Assembly: GCF_029846235.1 (NCBI RefSeq) | Contig: NZ_JARVWP010000004.1 | Span: 310,001 to 374,000 of the forward strand | Direction of reading: 5' to 3' | DNA length: 64,000 nt | Source: Bradyrhizobium sp. CER78 | Lineage (GTDB): Bacteria; Pseudomonadota; Alphaproteobacteria; Rhizobiales; Xanthobacteraceae | In this document: positions 8,369 to 16,316 of the stretch, piece after piece | Layout of the letters: each line of letters begins with the position of its first letter | Position numbering within the stretch: the stretch's first letter is position 1 | The notes under the pieces: generated by a model | The model's input: the letters and a program-made list of their open reading frames with translations, nothing else | Database searches by the model: none | Told to the model about the DNA's origin: nothing | Program-made: the position numbers and the translations under genes

Positions 8369-9484
8369 ATGCATGACCGGTCCCCCAGCGCACCAAAACT
8401 CACCGACGCCGAACGGCTCAACCGCCTGCGGCTGATCCGCTCCGACAATGTCGGCCCGCGCACCTTTGCATCGCTGCTCCGCCATTTTGGCGATGCGGCG
8501 CACGCACTGGAGCGCCTGCCGGATCTCGCGCGCCGCGGCGGCGCGTCAGGCCCCTCGCGCATCTGCACCGAGGCTGACGCGGCCGCGGAGCTTGCGGCCT
8601 GCCGCAAATTCGGCATCGACCTTGTCGCGCCTGAAGAAGCGCACTATCCGGCGCGGCTTGCCACCATCGACGACGCGCCGCCGCTGCTCGGCGTGCGCGG
8701 TGACCGCGGCAGTCTGATGCGGCCGATGATCGCGATCGTCGGCTCGCGCAACGCCTCCGGCGCCGGGCTGAAATTCGCAGGCCAGCTCGCGCGCGATCTC
8801 GGCGACGCCGGCTTCGTCGTGATCTCGGGCCTTGCCCGCGGCATCGACCAGGCGGCGCATCGCGCGACGGTCGCAAGCGGCACGGTCGCCGTGCTCGCCG
8901 GCGGCCACGACAGGATCTATCCGCCGGAGCATGAGGATCTGCTGGCCGCTTTGCTCGCGCGGGGCGCGGCGATCTCGGAGATGCCGCTCGGCCACGTGCC
9001 GCGGGCGCGCGACTTCCCCCGCCGCAACCGGTTGATCTCGGGCGCCTCGCTCGGCGTCGTGGTGGTGGAGGCCGCGCATCGTTCGGGCTCGCTGATCACG
9101 GCGCGAATGGCGGCCGAACAGGGCCGCGAGGTGTTCGCGGTGCCGGGCTCGCCGATCGATCCGCGCGCCGCCGGCGCCAACGATTTGATCAAGCAAGGTG
9201 CCACGCTGGTGACCGAAGCTGCCGACGTCATCAACGCGGTGACGCCGATCATGGAGCGGCCGATCATGCTCGCCGCGCGCGAAGACGACGAGCCGATGGA
9301 CTTTGCGACTGATGGCGGCGATCGTGCCCGCATCATCAATCTGCTCGGGCCGAGCCCGATCAGCCTCGACGATCTGATCCGGATGGCGGACGTCTCACCC
9401 GCCGTCGTCCGCGCCGTGCTGCTGGAGCTTGAATTGGCGGGCAAGCTGGAGCGTCACGGCGGCGGGCTGGTGTCGATGATTTAG
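8369..9484 (+). CDS. dprA: DNA-processing protein DprA
   Basis: Loads RecA onto incoming single-stranded DNA during natural transformation. The protein has an N-terminal SAM/HhH-like region ([23 protein letters not shown]), a central Rossmann-like DNA-binding fold ([23 protein letters not shown], then [15 protein letters not shown] and [18 protein letters not shown]), and a C-terminal winged-helix domain (last about 65 residues, ending GGGLVSMI). ATG 8369 was chosen; the frame extends to TTG 8348. dprA is widely kept in alphaproteobacteria whether or not competence has been shown, and no other competence gene lies in this window. Confidence 0.95.
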   Translation: MHDRSPSAPKLTDAERLNRLRLIRSDNVGPRTFASLLRHFGDAAHALERLPDLARRGGASGPSRICTEADAAAELAACRKFGIDLVAPEEAHYPARLATIDDAPPLLGVRGDRGSLMRPMIAIVGSRNASGAGLKFAGQLARDLGDAGFVVISGLARGIDQAAHRATVASGTVAVLAGGHDRIYPPEHEDLLAALLARGAAISEMPLGHVPRARDFPRRNRLISGASLGVVVVEAAHRSGSLITARMAAEQGREVFAVPGSPIDPRAAGANDLIKQGATLVTEAADVINAVTPIMERPIMLAAREDDEPMDFATDGGDRARIINLLGPSPISLDDLIRMADVSPAVVRAVLLELELAGKLERHGGGLVSMI

Positions 9485-9515
9485 CCGGCGAGTTGGCAGG
9501 CTCAAATGTCAGTCC

Positions 9516-9621
9516 GTCATCCTGAGGAGCGCGTAGCGCGTCTCGAAAGATCGACGGCCGTGCATCCTGGCCACCGGTCGGGCCGTGCATCCTTCGAGGC
9601 TCGCTCCGCTCGCAGGATGAC
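9516..9621. repeat. dispersed palindromic repeat, family B (GTCATCCTGAGGAGC)
   Basis: The outer arms are GTCATCCTGAGGAGCGCG on the left and GCTCGCTCCGCTCGCAGGATGAC on the right, with CATCCTTCGAGG inside. It lies between the dprA stop and the convergent HxlR gene. Only one copy occurs in this window. Confidence 0.75.
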
Positions 9622-9630
9622 GGATAACGA

Positions 9631-10032
9631 TCACTCCGCATTGCGCGCATCAAAGTCGTTCCGCGCGCCCTCGATCTCCGGCAGATGCGTGAACGCCCAC
9701 TGGCCGAGCGCCTTCACCGGCTCTGCCAGCCCGCGGCCAAGATCGGTCAGCTCATAGTCGACCCGCGGCGGGATGGTCGGGAACACCGTGCGGGTCACCA
9801 GCCCGTCGCGCTCCAGGCCGCGCAGCGTGAGCGTCAGCATCCGCTGCGAGATGCCATTGATCATGCGCTTCAATTCGTTGAACCGCTTCGGCCCGTCGAT
9901 CAGCATCATGATCACGAACACGCTCCATTTGTCGCCGACCCGCGCCAGCACGGAGGCCACCGCGCGGCAATCGCTGTGGTCGGGACTGGGCCGCGGCGGC
10001 GGAGCAGTTACATCAATGTTCTCGGGTCTCAT
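9631..10032 (-). CDS. HxlR-family winged-helix regulator
   Basis: A 133-residue DNA-binding protein with the HxlR core: CRAVASVLARVGDKWSVFVIMMLIDGPKRFNELKR, the recognition helix ISQRMLTLTLRGLERDGLV, and a wing YELTDLGRGL. The single cysteine at the start of the domain is where many family members (e.g. YodB, HypR) sense quinones or aldehydes by thiol oxidation. It is divergent from the azoreductase gene across a 98-base gap, an arrangement typical of YodB-type control of azoreductases. That it represses azoR is an inference. Confidence 0.9.
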   Translation of the reverse strand: MRPENIDVTAPPPRPSPDHSDCRAVASVLARVGDKWSVFVIMMLIDGPKRFNELKRMINGISQRMLTLTLRGLERDGLVTRTVFPTIPPRVDYELTDLGRGLAEPVKALGQWAFTHLPEIEGARNDFDARNAE

Positions 10033-10130
10033 CGGTGTGCTCGGGTTTCAAAAATGTGCGTTCTTGCGGAGATTTAGGGCGGTCACTCATATAGCGCCAG
10101 TTACAAACCTATACCAAAGGTGACCCTGCC

Positions 10131-10739
10131 ATGAAACTTCTGCACATCGACTCCTCGGTCCTCGGCCCTCACTCCGTCAGCCGCCAGGTCTCCGCCGCCG
10201 CCGTCGAGCGGCTGCGCCAGGCCAATCCCGGCCTCGTCGTCAGCTACCGCGACCTCACCCAGACCCCACTCGCCCACCTCTCCGGCCTGCACCTCGCGGC
10301 CAGCCAGGGCGCAGCACCCGATCCGTCGGTGCGCGACGACATCGCGACCGGCCAGGCGGTCCTGGACGAATTCCTCGCCGCCGACATCGTCGTGATCGGC
10401 GCTCCCATGTACAATTTCACCATTCCGAGCCAGCTCAAGGCCTGGATCGATCGCGTCGTGGTCGCGGGCAAGACCTTCAAATACGACGCCGGCGGCGTTG
10501 AGGGATTGGCCGGCAACAAGCGGGTCATCATCGCGATCTCGCGCGGCGGCTATTACGGCGCCGACACGCCGATGGCCGCGCTCGAGCACCTCGAGACCTA
10601 TCTGCGCGGCGTGTTCGGCTTCATCGGTGTCAGGAATCTCGAATTCATCCCCGCCGACGGCATCCAGGTCGGCCCCGAGCATCGCGAGAAGGCGGTCGCA
10701 GGCGCGCTGCAGGCCGCCGGCAGCCTGAACGCCGCCTAG
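10131..10739 (+). CDS. azoR: FMN-dependent NADH-azoreductase
   Basis: A 202-residue flavodoxin-like quinone/azo reductase. The FMN-phosphate loop is [12 protein letters not shown] near the N-terminus; the family motifs [19 protein letters not shown] and SRGGYYG follow. Such enzymes reduce quinones and azo bonds with NAD(P)H and protect against electrophiles. GGTGA lies seven bases before the ATG. The divergent HxlR-type gene is the likely regulator. Confidence 0.95.
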   Translation: MKLLHIDSSVLGPHSVSRQVSAAAVERLRQANPGLVVSYRDLTQTPLAHLSGLHLAASQGAAPDPSVRDDIATGQAVLDEFLAADIVVIGAPMYNFTIPSQLKAWIDRVVVAGKTFKYDAGGVEGLAGNKRVIIAISRGGYYGADTPMAALEHLETYLRGVFGFIGVRNLEFIPADGIQVGPEHREKAVAGALQAAGSLNAA

Positions 10740-10755
10740 CTCCGGAGAAGCTGCC

Positions 10756-10852
10756 GTCACCCGCGAAAACGGGTGACGCGCTGTTCCAGAGGGGTCGTGA
10801 TTGAACCGATGGGCCGCGGCGTACTGGATACCTCGCATCCGCGGGGTATGAC
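10756..10852. repeat. dispersed mosaic repeat, family C
   Basis: Contains GTCACCCGCGAAAACGGGTGAC followed by GGCGTACTGGATACCT and GGGGTATGAC. Segments match the larger mosaic copies at 12794-12967 and 41503-41605, which also combine a GGGCGATCCAGTA-type unit with a terminal hairpin. It follows azoR directly and may stop its transcription. Confidence 0.6.
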
Positions 10853-10868
10853 GGATGTGGACGGAGCC

Positions 10869-11036
10869 TCAGAACCAGACGCCTTGGATGCCGCAGATGA
10901 CGGCGACGAGCGAAATCAACAGGCCGATGCCGGAAAACAGCGCAACCGTCACAAGCTGTGCCGAGTCTGACGAGTCTGAATTGTCGGACGCAGACGAAAC
11001 CTTGATCGGGGTCGCAATACGAACTGCTTTCGGCAT
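10869..11036 (-). CDS. 55-residue small membrane protein
   Basis: A complete short frame starting MPKAVRIATPIKV, with a serine/aspartate-rich acidic stretch (SSASDNSDSSDSAQ) and one strongly hydrophobic C-terminal span (LVTVALFSGIGLLISLVAVI) ending QGVWF. GGAG lies seven bases before ATG 11036. The serine-acid spacer plus a C-terminal anchor gives a tail-anchored look. It sits alone between dispersed repeats. Function unknown, but the start signal and composition argue for a real gene. Confidence 0.6.
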   Translation of the reverse strand: MPKAVRIATPIKVSSASDNSDSSDSAQLVTVALFSGIGLLISLVAVICGIQGVWF

Positions 11037-11113
11037 GACAGCACTCCAAATGATTCCGTGGTGAAAAAAATCCCAGCCCTGTTCAAGAGTCCCGGGAACA
11101 CGTCAAAGGTTCA

Positions 11114-11160
11114 AGCATGGTCCGGAAAAGTGCGAAGCGGTTTTCCGAAGAGATCATGCT
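11114..11160. repeat. dispersed repeat, family D (AGCATGATCCGGAAAAG)
   Basis: A 47-base element with inverted ends AGCATGGTCCGGAAAAG and CTTTTCCG-type arms ending GATCATGCT. Near-identical copies are at 34474-34518 and 59205-59250. The hairpin reads the same on both strands apart from a GTGCGAAGCGG loop. Confidence 0.85.
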
Positions 11161-11246
11161 GAGACAACGAAGCAATGATAGTCGCGCACGACAGCGGCCG
11201 GCGTGATCCGTTTCACACCGGCCGCTCCGTACAATGAGAAACAAAT

Positions 11247-11350
11247 CAGAGCGCTTTCGAGCGAAGTGGGCACCGGTTCGCGTGAAGAAAACGCGTCAGA
11301 ACAAGATCGAGAGCCCCGTTCCGATTTTAATCGGAACGGAAAGGCTCTAC
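11247..11350. repeat. dispersed repeat, family E (TTTCGAGCGAAGTGG)
   Basis: Begins with GCGCTTTCGAGCGAAGTGG, continues through CACCGGTTCGCGTGAAGAAAACGCGTC, and ends in the hairpin GTTCCGATTTTAATCGGAAC. Related copies occur at 35820-35924 (full) and 50671-50726 (front half only). The right end carries GGCTCTA, which supplies the TAG stop of the adjacent SDR gene. Confidence 0.8.
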
Positions 11351-12120
11351 CCGCGATAGATCGGCGCGCCGGCGGGCGACGCCGTTGAGCCGCCATCGAT
11401 GAACAGTTCCTGACCCTGCACATGCGCCGCGTCGTCGGACGCGAGGAACAGCACGGTCTTCGAGATGTGATCGGGTTCACCGATCCGCCCGAGCGGGGTG
11501 GTCATACCGATTCGCTGCTCGAAGGCCTTCTCGGCCTCGGGCGTTGCGATCGCAGCGCCCCAGATCGGCGTCCGCACCGCGCCCGGCGCCACCACGTTGA
11601 CACGGATGTTGCGCGGCGACAGTTCTGACGCCATCACCCGCGCCATCGCGCGCACACCGGCCTTGCTCGCGGCATAGGCCGAGTACCCGGGATTGCCGAG
11701 CACCGAAATCACCGAGCCGTTGAGGATGATCGACGCGCCGTCGTTGAGATGAGGCGCGACCGCCTGCACGGTGAAGAATACACCGGTGAGATTGGTGCGG
11801 ATCACATTTTCGAATGCGGCGAGCGTGGTGCCGCCAACCGGCGTCTGGCCGGGAATGCCGGCATTGGCGAACAGCACGTCATATTTGCCGAACTTCTCGG
11901 CGCCCTGCTTCACTGCGGCCTCCAGCGCCGCAACGTCGGTGGCGTCGGCCACCACCGCGAGCGCGTTCGGCCCGAGTTCCTTCGCCGCCACCGCCAGCCT
12001 CTCCTTGTTGCGCCCGGTGATGACGACCTTGGCGCCTTCGGCCACGAACAGCTTTGCTGTCGCGAGCCCGATGCCGCTGTTGCCGCCGGTGATCAACGCT
12101 GTCTTGTTTGCCAGTCTCAT
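11347..12120 (-). CDS. SDR-family NAD(P)-dependent oxidoreductase
   Basis: A classical short-chain dehydrogenase of 257 residues: cofactor loop TGGNSGIG near residue 14, NAG in LFANAGIPG, the catalytic Ser in LNGSVISVLG, YxxxK as YSAYAASKAG, and the family C-terminal FLASDDAAHVQGQELFIDGG. TGR after the second strand suggests NADP preference. ATG 12120 is chosen because GGAGG lies just before it; TTG 12132 is the alternative. The gene is divergent from an HxlR regulator across a gap holding a near-perfect inverted repeat. Its stop codon lies in the edge of a dispersed repeat. Confidence 0.93.
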   Translation of the reverse strand: MRLANKTALITGGNSGIGLATAKLFVAEGAKVVITGRNKERLAVAAKELGPNALAVVADATDVAALEAAVKQGAEKFGKYDVLFANAGIPGQTPVGGTTLAAFENVIRTNLTGVFFTVQAVAPHLNDGASIILNGSVISVLGNPGYSAYAASKAGVRAMARVMASELSPRNIRVNVVAPGAVRTPIWGAAIATPEAEKAFEQRIGMTTPLGRIGEPDHISKTVLFLASDDAAHVQGQELFIDGGSTASPAGAPIYRG

Positions 12121-12133
12121 GTCCGCCTCCAAC

Positions 12134-12193
12134 GTGGTTGCATTATTAAACTTCGTTGCCTACCTAGGGCATCAGGTTTAATATTGCAACCAC
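12134..12193. promoter_or_regulatory. probable HxlR operator between SDR and hxlR genes
   Basis: Two 18-base arms, GTGGTTGCATTATTAAAC at 12134-12151 and GTTTAATATTGCAACCAC at 12176-12193, are inverted copies with one mismatch and a 24-base spacer. The left arm starts 14 bases upstream of the SDR start codon and the right arm ends 37 bases before the regulator start, so binding could shut both promoters. It is the only markedly AT-rich segment of the gap. Confidence 0.75.
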
Positions 12194-12230
12194 ACAAGGT
12201 CGTGATGCCCGAAATTCCTGGAGACGGTCG

Positions 12231-12707
12231 GTGAAGAGAACCAGCCTTGCAGGCGACAGTTGCCCGGTGGCACGCGCGCTCGACGTGTTTGGCGACTGGT
12301 GGTCGCTTTTGATCATCCGCGATGCCAGCCTTGGCCGGCGCCGCTTCGGCGAATTCCAGGCCAGCCTCGGGCTTGCAAAGAACATCCTCGCCACGCGGCT
12401 GCGCACGCTGGTCGAGCGCGGCATTCTGAAGACAGTCCCCGCCTCCGACGGCAGCGCCTATCAGGAATATGTGCTGACGCCGAAGGGCCACGGCATCTTT
12501 CCGATCCTGGTCGCGCTCCGGCAGTGGACCGAGGAGTTCGACGAGCATCCGGACGAGATCGCGACCATCATGGTCGACCGCGACAAGGGCAAGCCGGTGA
12601 AGAAGCTTGCTCTCTATTCGCAGGACGGCCGCGTGCTTGGCGCGGCGGATACGACGCTGAAGCTGAGGCCAGCTCGGAAGACGGCGCGGCGCCTCGCGAC
12701 TGCGTAG
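12231..12707 (+). CDS. HxlR-family winged-helix regulator
   Basis: A 158-residue regulator starting at GTG 12231 (MKRTSLAGDSCPVARALDVFGDWWSLLIIRDAS). The family helix-turn-helix is FGEFQASLGLAKNILATRLRTLVERGIL, with a wing at YVLTPKGHGI. The cysteine next to PVARAL matches the redox-sensing Cys position of the family. A C-terminal extension of about 45 residues follows the winged helix. It is divergent from the SDR gene and very probably binds the inverted repeat between them. Confidence 0.92.
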   Translation: MKRTSLAGDSCPVARALDVFGDWWSLLIIRDASLGRRRFGEFQASLGLAKNILATRLRTLVERGILKTVPASDGSAYQEYVLTPKGHGIFPILVALRQWTEEFDEHPDEIATIMVDRDKGKPVKKLALYSQDGRVLGAADTTLKLRPARKTARRLATA

Positions 12708-12793
12708 CTTGCGTGGAGCGCGGGCGATGACCGTCAATGATATCCGCGGAAGGGAATTGATGGGTTTTGCGAAGCTGCGTCCCTACTAAAACT

Positions 12794-12967
12794 GTCATCG
12801 CCCGGCTCGCCGCCTCCGCTAAAGCTTCGGCGCGCCTGGGATGCATGGCCTCGTCGAAGCCTTGGCGGAGACGGGACCGGGCGATCCAGTACGCCGCGGC
12901 CTCTCTGCTCACGCACCGCTGCCTCTGGAATACTGGATCACCCGCGAAAGCTTTCGCGGGTGATGAC
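12794..12967. repeat. dispersed mosaic repeat, family C, long copy
   Basis: Starts GTCATCGCCCGGCTCGCCGC, contains GGGCGATCCAGTACGCCGCGGCC and GGAATACTGGATCACCC, and ends with the hairpin CCCGCGAAAGCTTTCGCGGG followed by TGATGAC. It occupies nearly half of the 12708-13087 gap, in which no gene was seen. Parts recur at 41503-41605 and 10756-10852. Confidence 0.7.
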
Positions 12968-13087
12968 ACCGCATGTTTGGCGGCTTGAATCGAGAACCAT
13001 GCACCGCCGTCGTCATGGCGCAAGCCAGGACGACGGACGGAGAGTGCCCAGCACGCGAGGCCGGACCTATCGTCCCGAGCCTTCACC

Positions 13088-13384
13088 TCACGACAGCTTC
13101 CGTCGGCTGCGCGCGCGCAGTTGCTCGTCGGCCTCCAGGCGGGTCATCGCGAGCAGATGGTCCAGGACTTCGAATTTGTGGCGCTGAGCGAGTTTGGCGA
13201 GTTCGGACGCTGCGGCTGCGATCAGGATCAGGGCGTCATCCGGGCCGCCCTCCCCACCTGTCTCGTCGCTTGCCGGTCGCCGCCGGCCGGGCGGCTTGCG
13301 CTTCCGGCCGCCCCCTATGGTGCTCAAAAGGCCTAATCCGATTCCCACCCCATATATAAAGAGATACGCCCTTTCCGGGCGCAA
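13088..13384 (-). CDS. hypothetical protein
   Basis: An open frame of up to 98 codons with no ATG near its beginning; TTG 13384 or TTG 13327 are possible starts. The N-terminal part has a short hydrophobic stretch (LFIYGVGIGLGLL), then a basic linker (RKRKPPGRRRP), and the C-terminal half is a plausible helix pair (LILIAAAASELAKLAQRHKFEVLDHLLAMTRLEADEQLRARSR). No family recognised. It is divergent from topA. The C-terminal half looks protein-like, but coding status is not certain. Confidence 0.45.
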   Translation of the reverse strand: MRPERAYLFIYGVGIGLGLLSTIGGGRKRKPPGRRRPASDETGGEGGPDDALILIAAAASELAKLAQRHKFEVLDHLLAMTRLEADEQLRARSRRKLS

Positions 13385-13556
13385 CTCTAGGACGCATTTT
13401 TCAACCTTTGAGATAGGAACTCCACAGTTTGAGCCCCACCTCCAATATCTGGCGATTTGACACCGACCGCCCCAGCACCCATGTTCGCCCCGACACGGCG
13501 GGCCGCGAGTCTAGCGGATGCCACCTTCAAGTTTTCCCGTAAGCTATTGGAATGAC

Positions 13557-16316
13557 ATGAATATCGTCATTGTGGAGTCGCCGGCCAAGGCCAAGACGAT
13601 CAACAAATATCTGGGGTCCTCCTATGAGGTCCTGGCGTCGTTCGGCCATGTTCGCGACCTCCCGGCCAAGAACGGTTCCGTCGATCCGGACGCCAATTTC
13701 CAGATGATCTGGGAGGTCGATGCCAAGGCCGCGAGCCGGCTCAACGACATCGCCAAGGCGCTCAAGGGTGCCGACCGCCTGATCCTCGCAACCGACCCTG
13801 ATCGCGAGGGTGAGGCGATCTCCTGGCACGTGCTGGAGGTGATGAAGGAGAAGCGCGCGCTGAAAGACCAGAAGGTCGAGCGCGTGGTGTTCAACGCCAT
13901 CACCAAGCAGGCCGTCTCCGAGGCCATGAAGGCGCCGCGCCAGATCGATGGCGCGCTGGTCGATGCCTATATGGCGCGCCGCGCGCTGGACTATCTGGTC
14001 GGCTTCACCCTCTCCCCCGTGCTGTGGCGCAAGCTGCCCGGCGCCCGCTCCGCCGGCCGCGTGCAGTCGGTCGCGCTGCGGCTGGTCTGCGACCGCGAGC
14101 TAGAGATCGAGAAGTTCGTGCCGCGGGAGTACTGGTCGCTGGTCGCGACGCTGCTGACGCCGCGCGGCGAAGCCTTCGAGGCGCGGCTGGTCGGCGCCGA
14201 CGGCAAGAAGATCGCCCGGCTCGACATCGGGTCCGGCGCGGAAGCCGAGGACTTCAAGAAGGCGATCGAGGCCGCGCTGTTCAAAGTCGCGACCGTCGAG
14301 GCCAAGCCGGCGCGGCGCAACCCGCAGGCGCCCTTCACCACCTCGACCCTGCAGCAGGAAGCGAGCCGCAAGCTCGGCTTCGCGCCGGCGCACACCATGC
14401 GCATCGCGCAGCGGCTCTATGAAGGCATCGACATCGGCGGCGAGACCACCGGCCTCATCACCTATATGCGAACCGACGGCGTGCAGATCGCGCCCGAGGC
14501 GATCACGCAGGCCCGCAAGGTGATCGGCGAGGACTACGGCAACGCCTATGTGCCGGACGCGCCGCGCCAGTACCAGGCCAAGGCCAAGAACGCGCAGGAA
14601 GCGCACGAAGCGATCCGCCCGACCGATCTGTCGCGCCGCCCGGCCACCATCGGCCGCAGGCTCGATGCCGATCAGGCGCGGCTCTATGAACTGATCTGGA
14701 AGCGCACGATTGCGAGCCAGATGGAGTCAGCCGAGCTCGAGCGCACCACCGTCGACATCGAGGCCAAGGCCGGCGCCCGCGTGCTGGAGCTGCGCGCTTC
14801 CGGCCAGGTCATCAAGTTCGACGGCTTCCTCGCGCTCTACCAGGAAAGCCGCGACGACGAGGAGGACGAGGACTCGCGCCGCCTGCCCGCAATGAGCGAG
14901 GGCGAAGCCGTGAAGCGCCAGAGCCTTGCCGTCACCCAGCATTTCACCGAGCCGCCGCCGCGCTTCTCGGAAGCGTCATTGGTGAAGCGGATGGAAGAGC
15001 TCGGCATCGGCCGTCCCTCGACCTATGCCTCGATCCTGCAGGTGCTGAAGGACCGCGGCTACGTCAAGCTCGAGAAGAAGCGGCTGCACGGCGAGGACAA
15101 GGGCCGCGTCGTGGTCGCGTTCCTCGAGAATTTCTTCTCGCGCTATGTCGAGTACGACTTCACCGCCGATCTCGAGGAGCAGCTCGACCGCATCTCAAAC
15201 AACGAAATCGCCTGGCAGCAGGTGCTGCAGGATTTCTGGCGCGGCTTCATCGGCGCGGTCAACGACATCAAGGACCTCCGCGTCGCCGAGGTGCTCGATG
15301 CGCTCGACGAGATGCTGGGTCCGCATATCTATCCGCCGCGCGCGGATGGCGGCGACGTCAGGCAGTGCCCGACCTGCGGCACCGGCCGGCTCAACCTCAA
15401 GGCCGGCAAGTTCGGTGCATTCGTCGGCTGCTCGAACTATCCGGAATGCCGCTACACCCGCCCGCTCGCGGCTGATAGTGCCGAGAGCGCCGACCGCGTG
15501 CTCGGCACCGATCCCGACACCGGGTTCGACGTCACGGTGAAGGCCGGCCGCTTCGGCCCCTACATCCAGCTCGGCGAGCAGAAGGATTACGCCGAAGGCG
15601 AGAAGCCGAAGCGCGCGGGGATTCCCAAGGGCACCTCGCCTGCCGATGTCGATCTCGAACTGGCGCTGAAACTGTTGTCGCTGCCGCGCGAGATCGGCAA
15701 GCATCCGGAAACCGGGCAGCCGATCACCGCCGGCCTCGGCCGGTTCGGGCCGTTCGTCAAGCACGAGAAGACCTATGCCAGCCTCGAGGCCGGCGATGAG
15801 GTGTTCGACATCGGCTTGAACCGCGCCGTGACGCTGATCGCGGAGAAGATCGCCAAGGGCCCGAGCGGCCGCCGCTTCGGCGCCGACCCGGGCAAGCCGC
15901 TCGGCGATCATCCGACGCTCGGCGCCGTCGCGCTGAAGAACGGCCGCTACGGCGCCTATGTCGCGGCCGGCGGCGTCAACGCGACGATCCCGAGCGACCG
16001 CACGCCCGACGAGGTCACGCTCGCGGAGGCGATCGCGCTGATCGACGAGCGCGCGGCCAAGGGCGGCGGCAAGAAGGTCAAGAAGGCGGCAAAGCCTGCC
16101 AAGGCCAAATCCGAAAAGAAGGCCGACACAGCCGACGGTGACGCCGAGGCCAAGCCCGCCAAGAAGGCTGCGAAGAAAGCCGCCGCGAAACCGAAATCGG
16201 ATGCGACCAGCAAGGCGCGCGCGCCGGTCGCTTCGGGGGCCAAGACATCGCCCGCAAAGTCATCGACGTCAGCGAAAGCGCCCGCGAAGAAGAGCGCCGG
16301 TAAGGCACGAGGATAA
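13557..16316 (+). CDS. topA: DNA topoisomerase I
   Basis: Relaxes negative supercoils by single-strand passage. The 919-residue protein opens with the TOPRIM domain (MNIVIVESPAKAKTINKYLG; acidic triad in DPDREGEAISWH) and has the active-site Tyr303 in TYMRTDG. One clear C4 zinc ribbon follows (CPTCGTG...CSNYPEC), then topoisomerase C-terminal repeats. The last about 90 residues are a lysine/alanine-rich tail, as in other alphaproteobacterial TopA proteins, likely a DNA- or RNA-polymerase-contact tail. ATG 13557 is the conserved start; the frame is open to 13518. It abuts rnr without any gap. Confidence 0.98.
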   Translation: MNIVIVESPAKAKTINKYLGSSYEVLASFGHVRDLPAKNGSVDPDANFQMIWEVDAKAASRLNDIAKALKGADRLILATDPDREGEAISWHVLEVMKEKRALKDQKVERVVFNAITKQAVSEAMKAPRQIDGALVDAYMARRALDYLVGFTLSPVLWRKLPGARSAGRVQSVALRLVCDRELEIEKFVPREYWSLVATLLTPRGEAFEARLVGADGKKIARLDIGSGAEAEDFKKAIEAALFKVATVEAKPARRNPQAPFTTSTLQQEASRKLGFAPAHTMRIAQRLYEGIDIGGETTGLITYMRTDGVQIAPEAITQARKVIGEDYGNAYVPDAPRQYQAKAKNAQEAHEAIRPTDLSRRPATIGRRLDADQARLYELIWKRTIASQMESAELERTTVDIEAKAGARVLELRASGQVIKFDGFLALYQESRDDEEDEDSRRLPAMSEGEAVKRQSLAVTQHFTEPPPRFSEASLVKRMEELGIGRPSTYASILQVLKDRGYVKLEKKRLHGEDKGRVVVAFLENFFSRYVEYDFTADLEEQLDRISNNEIAWQQVLQDFWRGFIGAVNDIKDLRVAEVLDALDEMLGPHIYPPRADGGDVRQCPTCGTGRLNLKAGKFGAFVGCSNYPECRYTRPLAADSAESADRVLGTDPDTGFDVTVKAGRFGPYIQLGEQKDYAEGEKPKRAGIPKGTSPADVDLELALKLLSLPREIGKHPETGQPITAGLGRFGPFVKHEKTYASLEAGDEVFDIGLNRAVTLIAEKIAKGPSGRRFGADPGKPLGDHPTLGAVALKNGRYGAYVAAGGVNATIPSDRTPDEVTLAEAIALIDERAAKGGGKKVKKAAKPAKAKSEKKADTADGDAEAKPAKKAAKKAAAKPKSDATSKARAPVASGAKTSPAKSSTSAKAPAKKSAGKARG

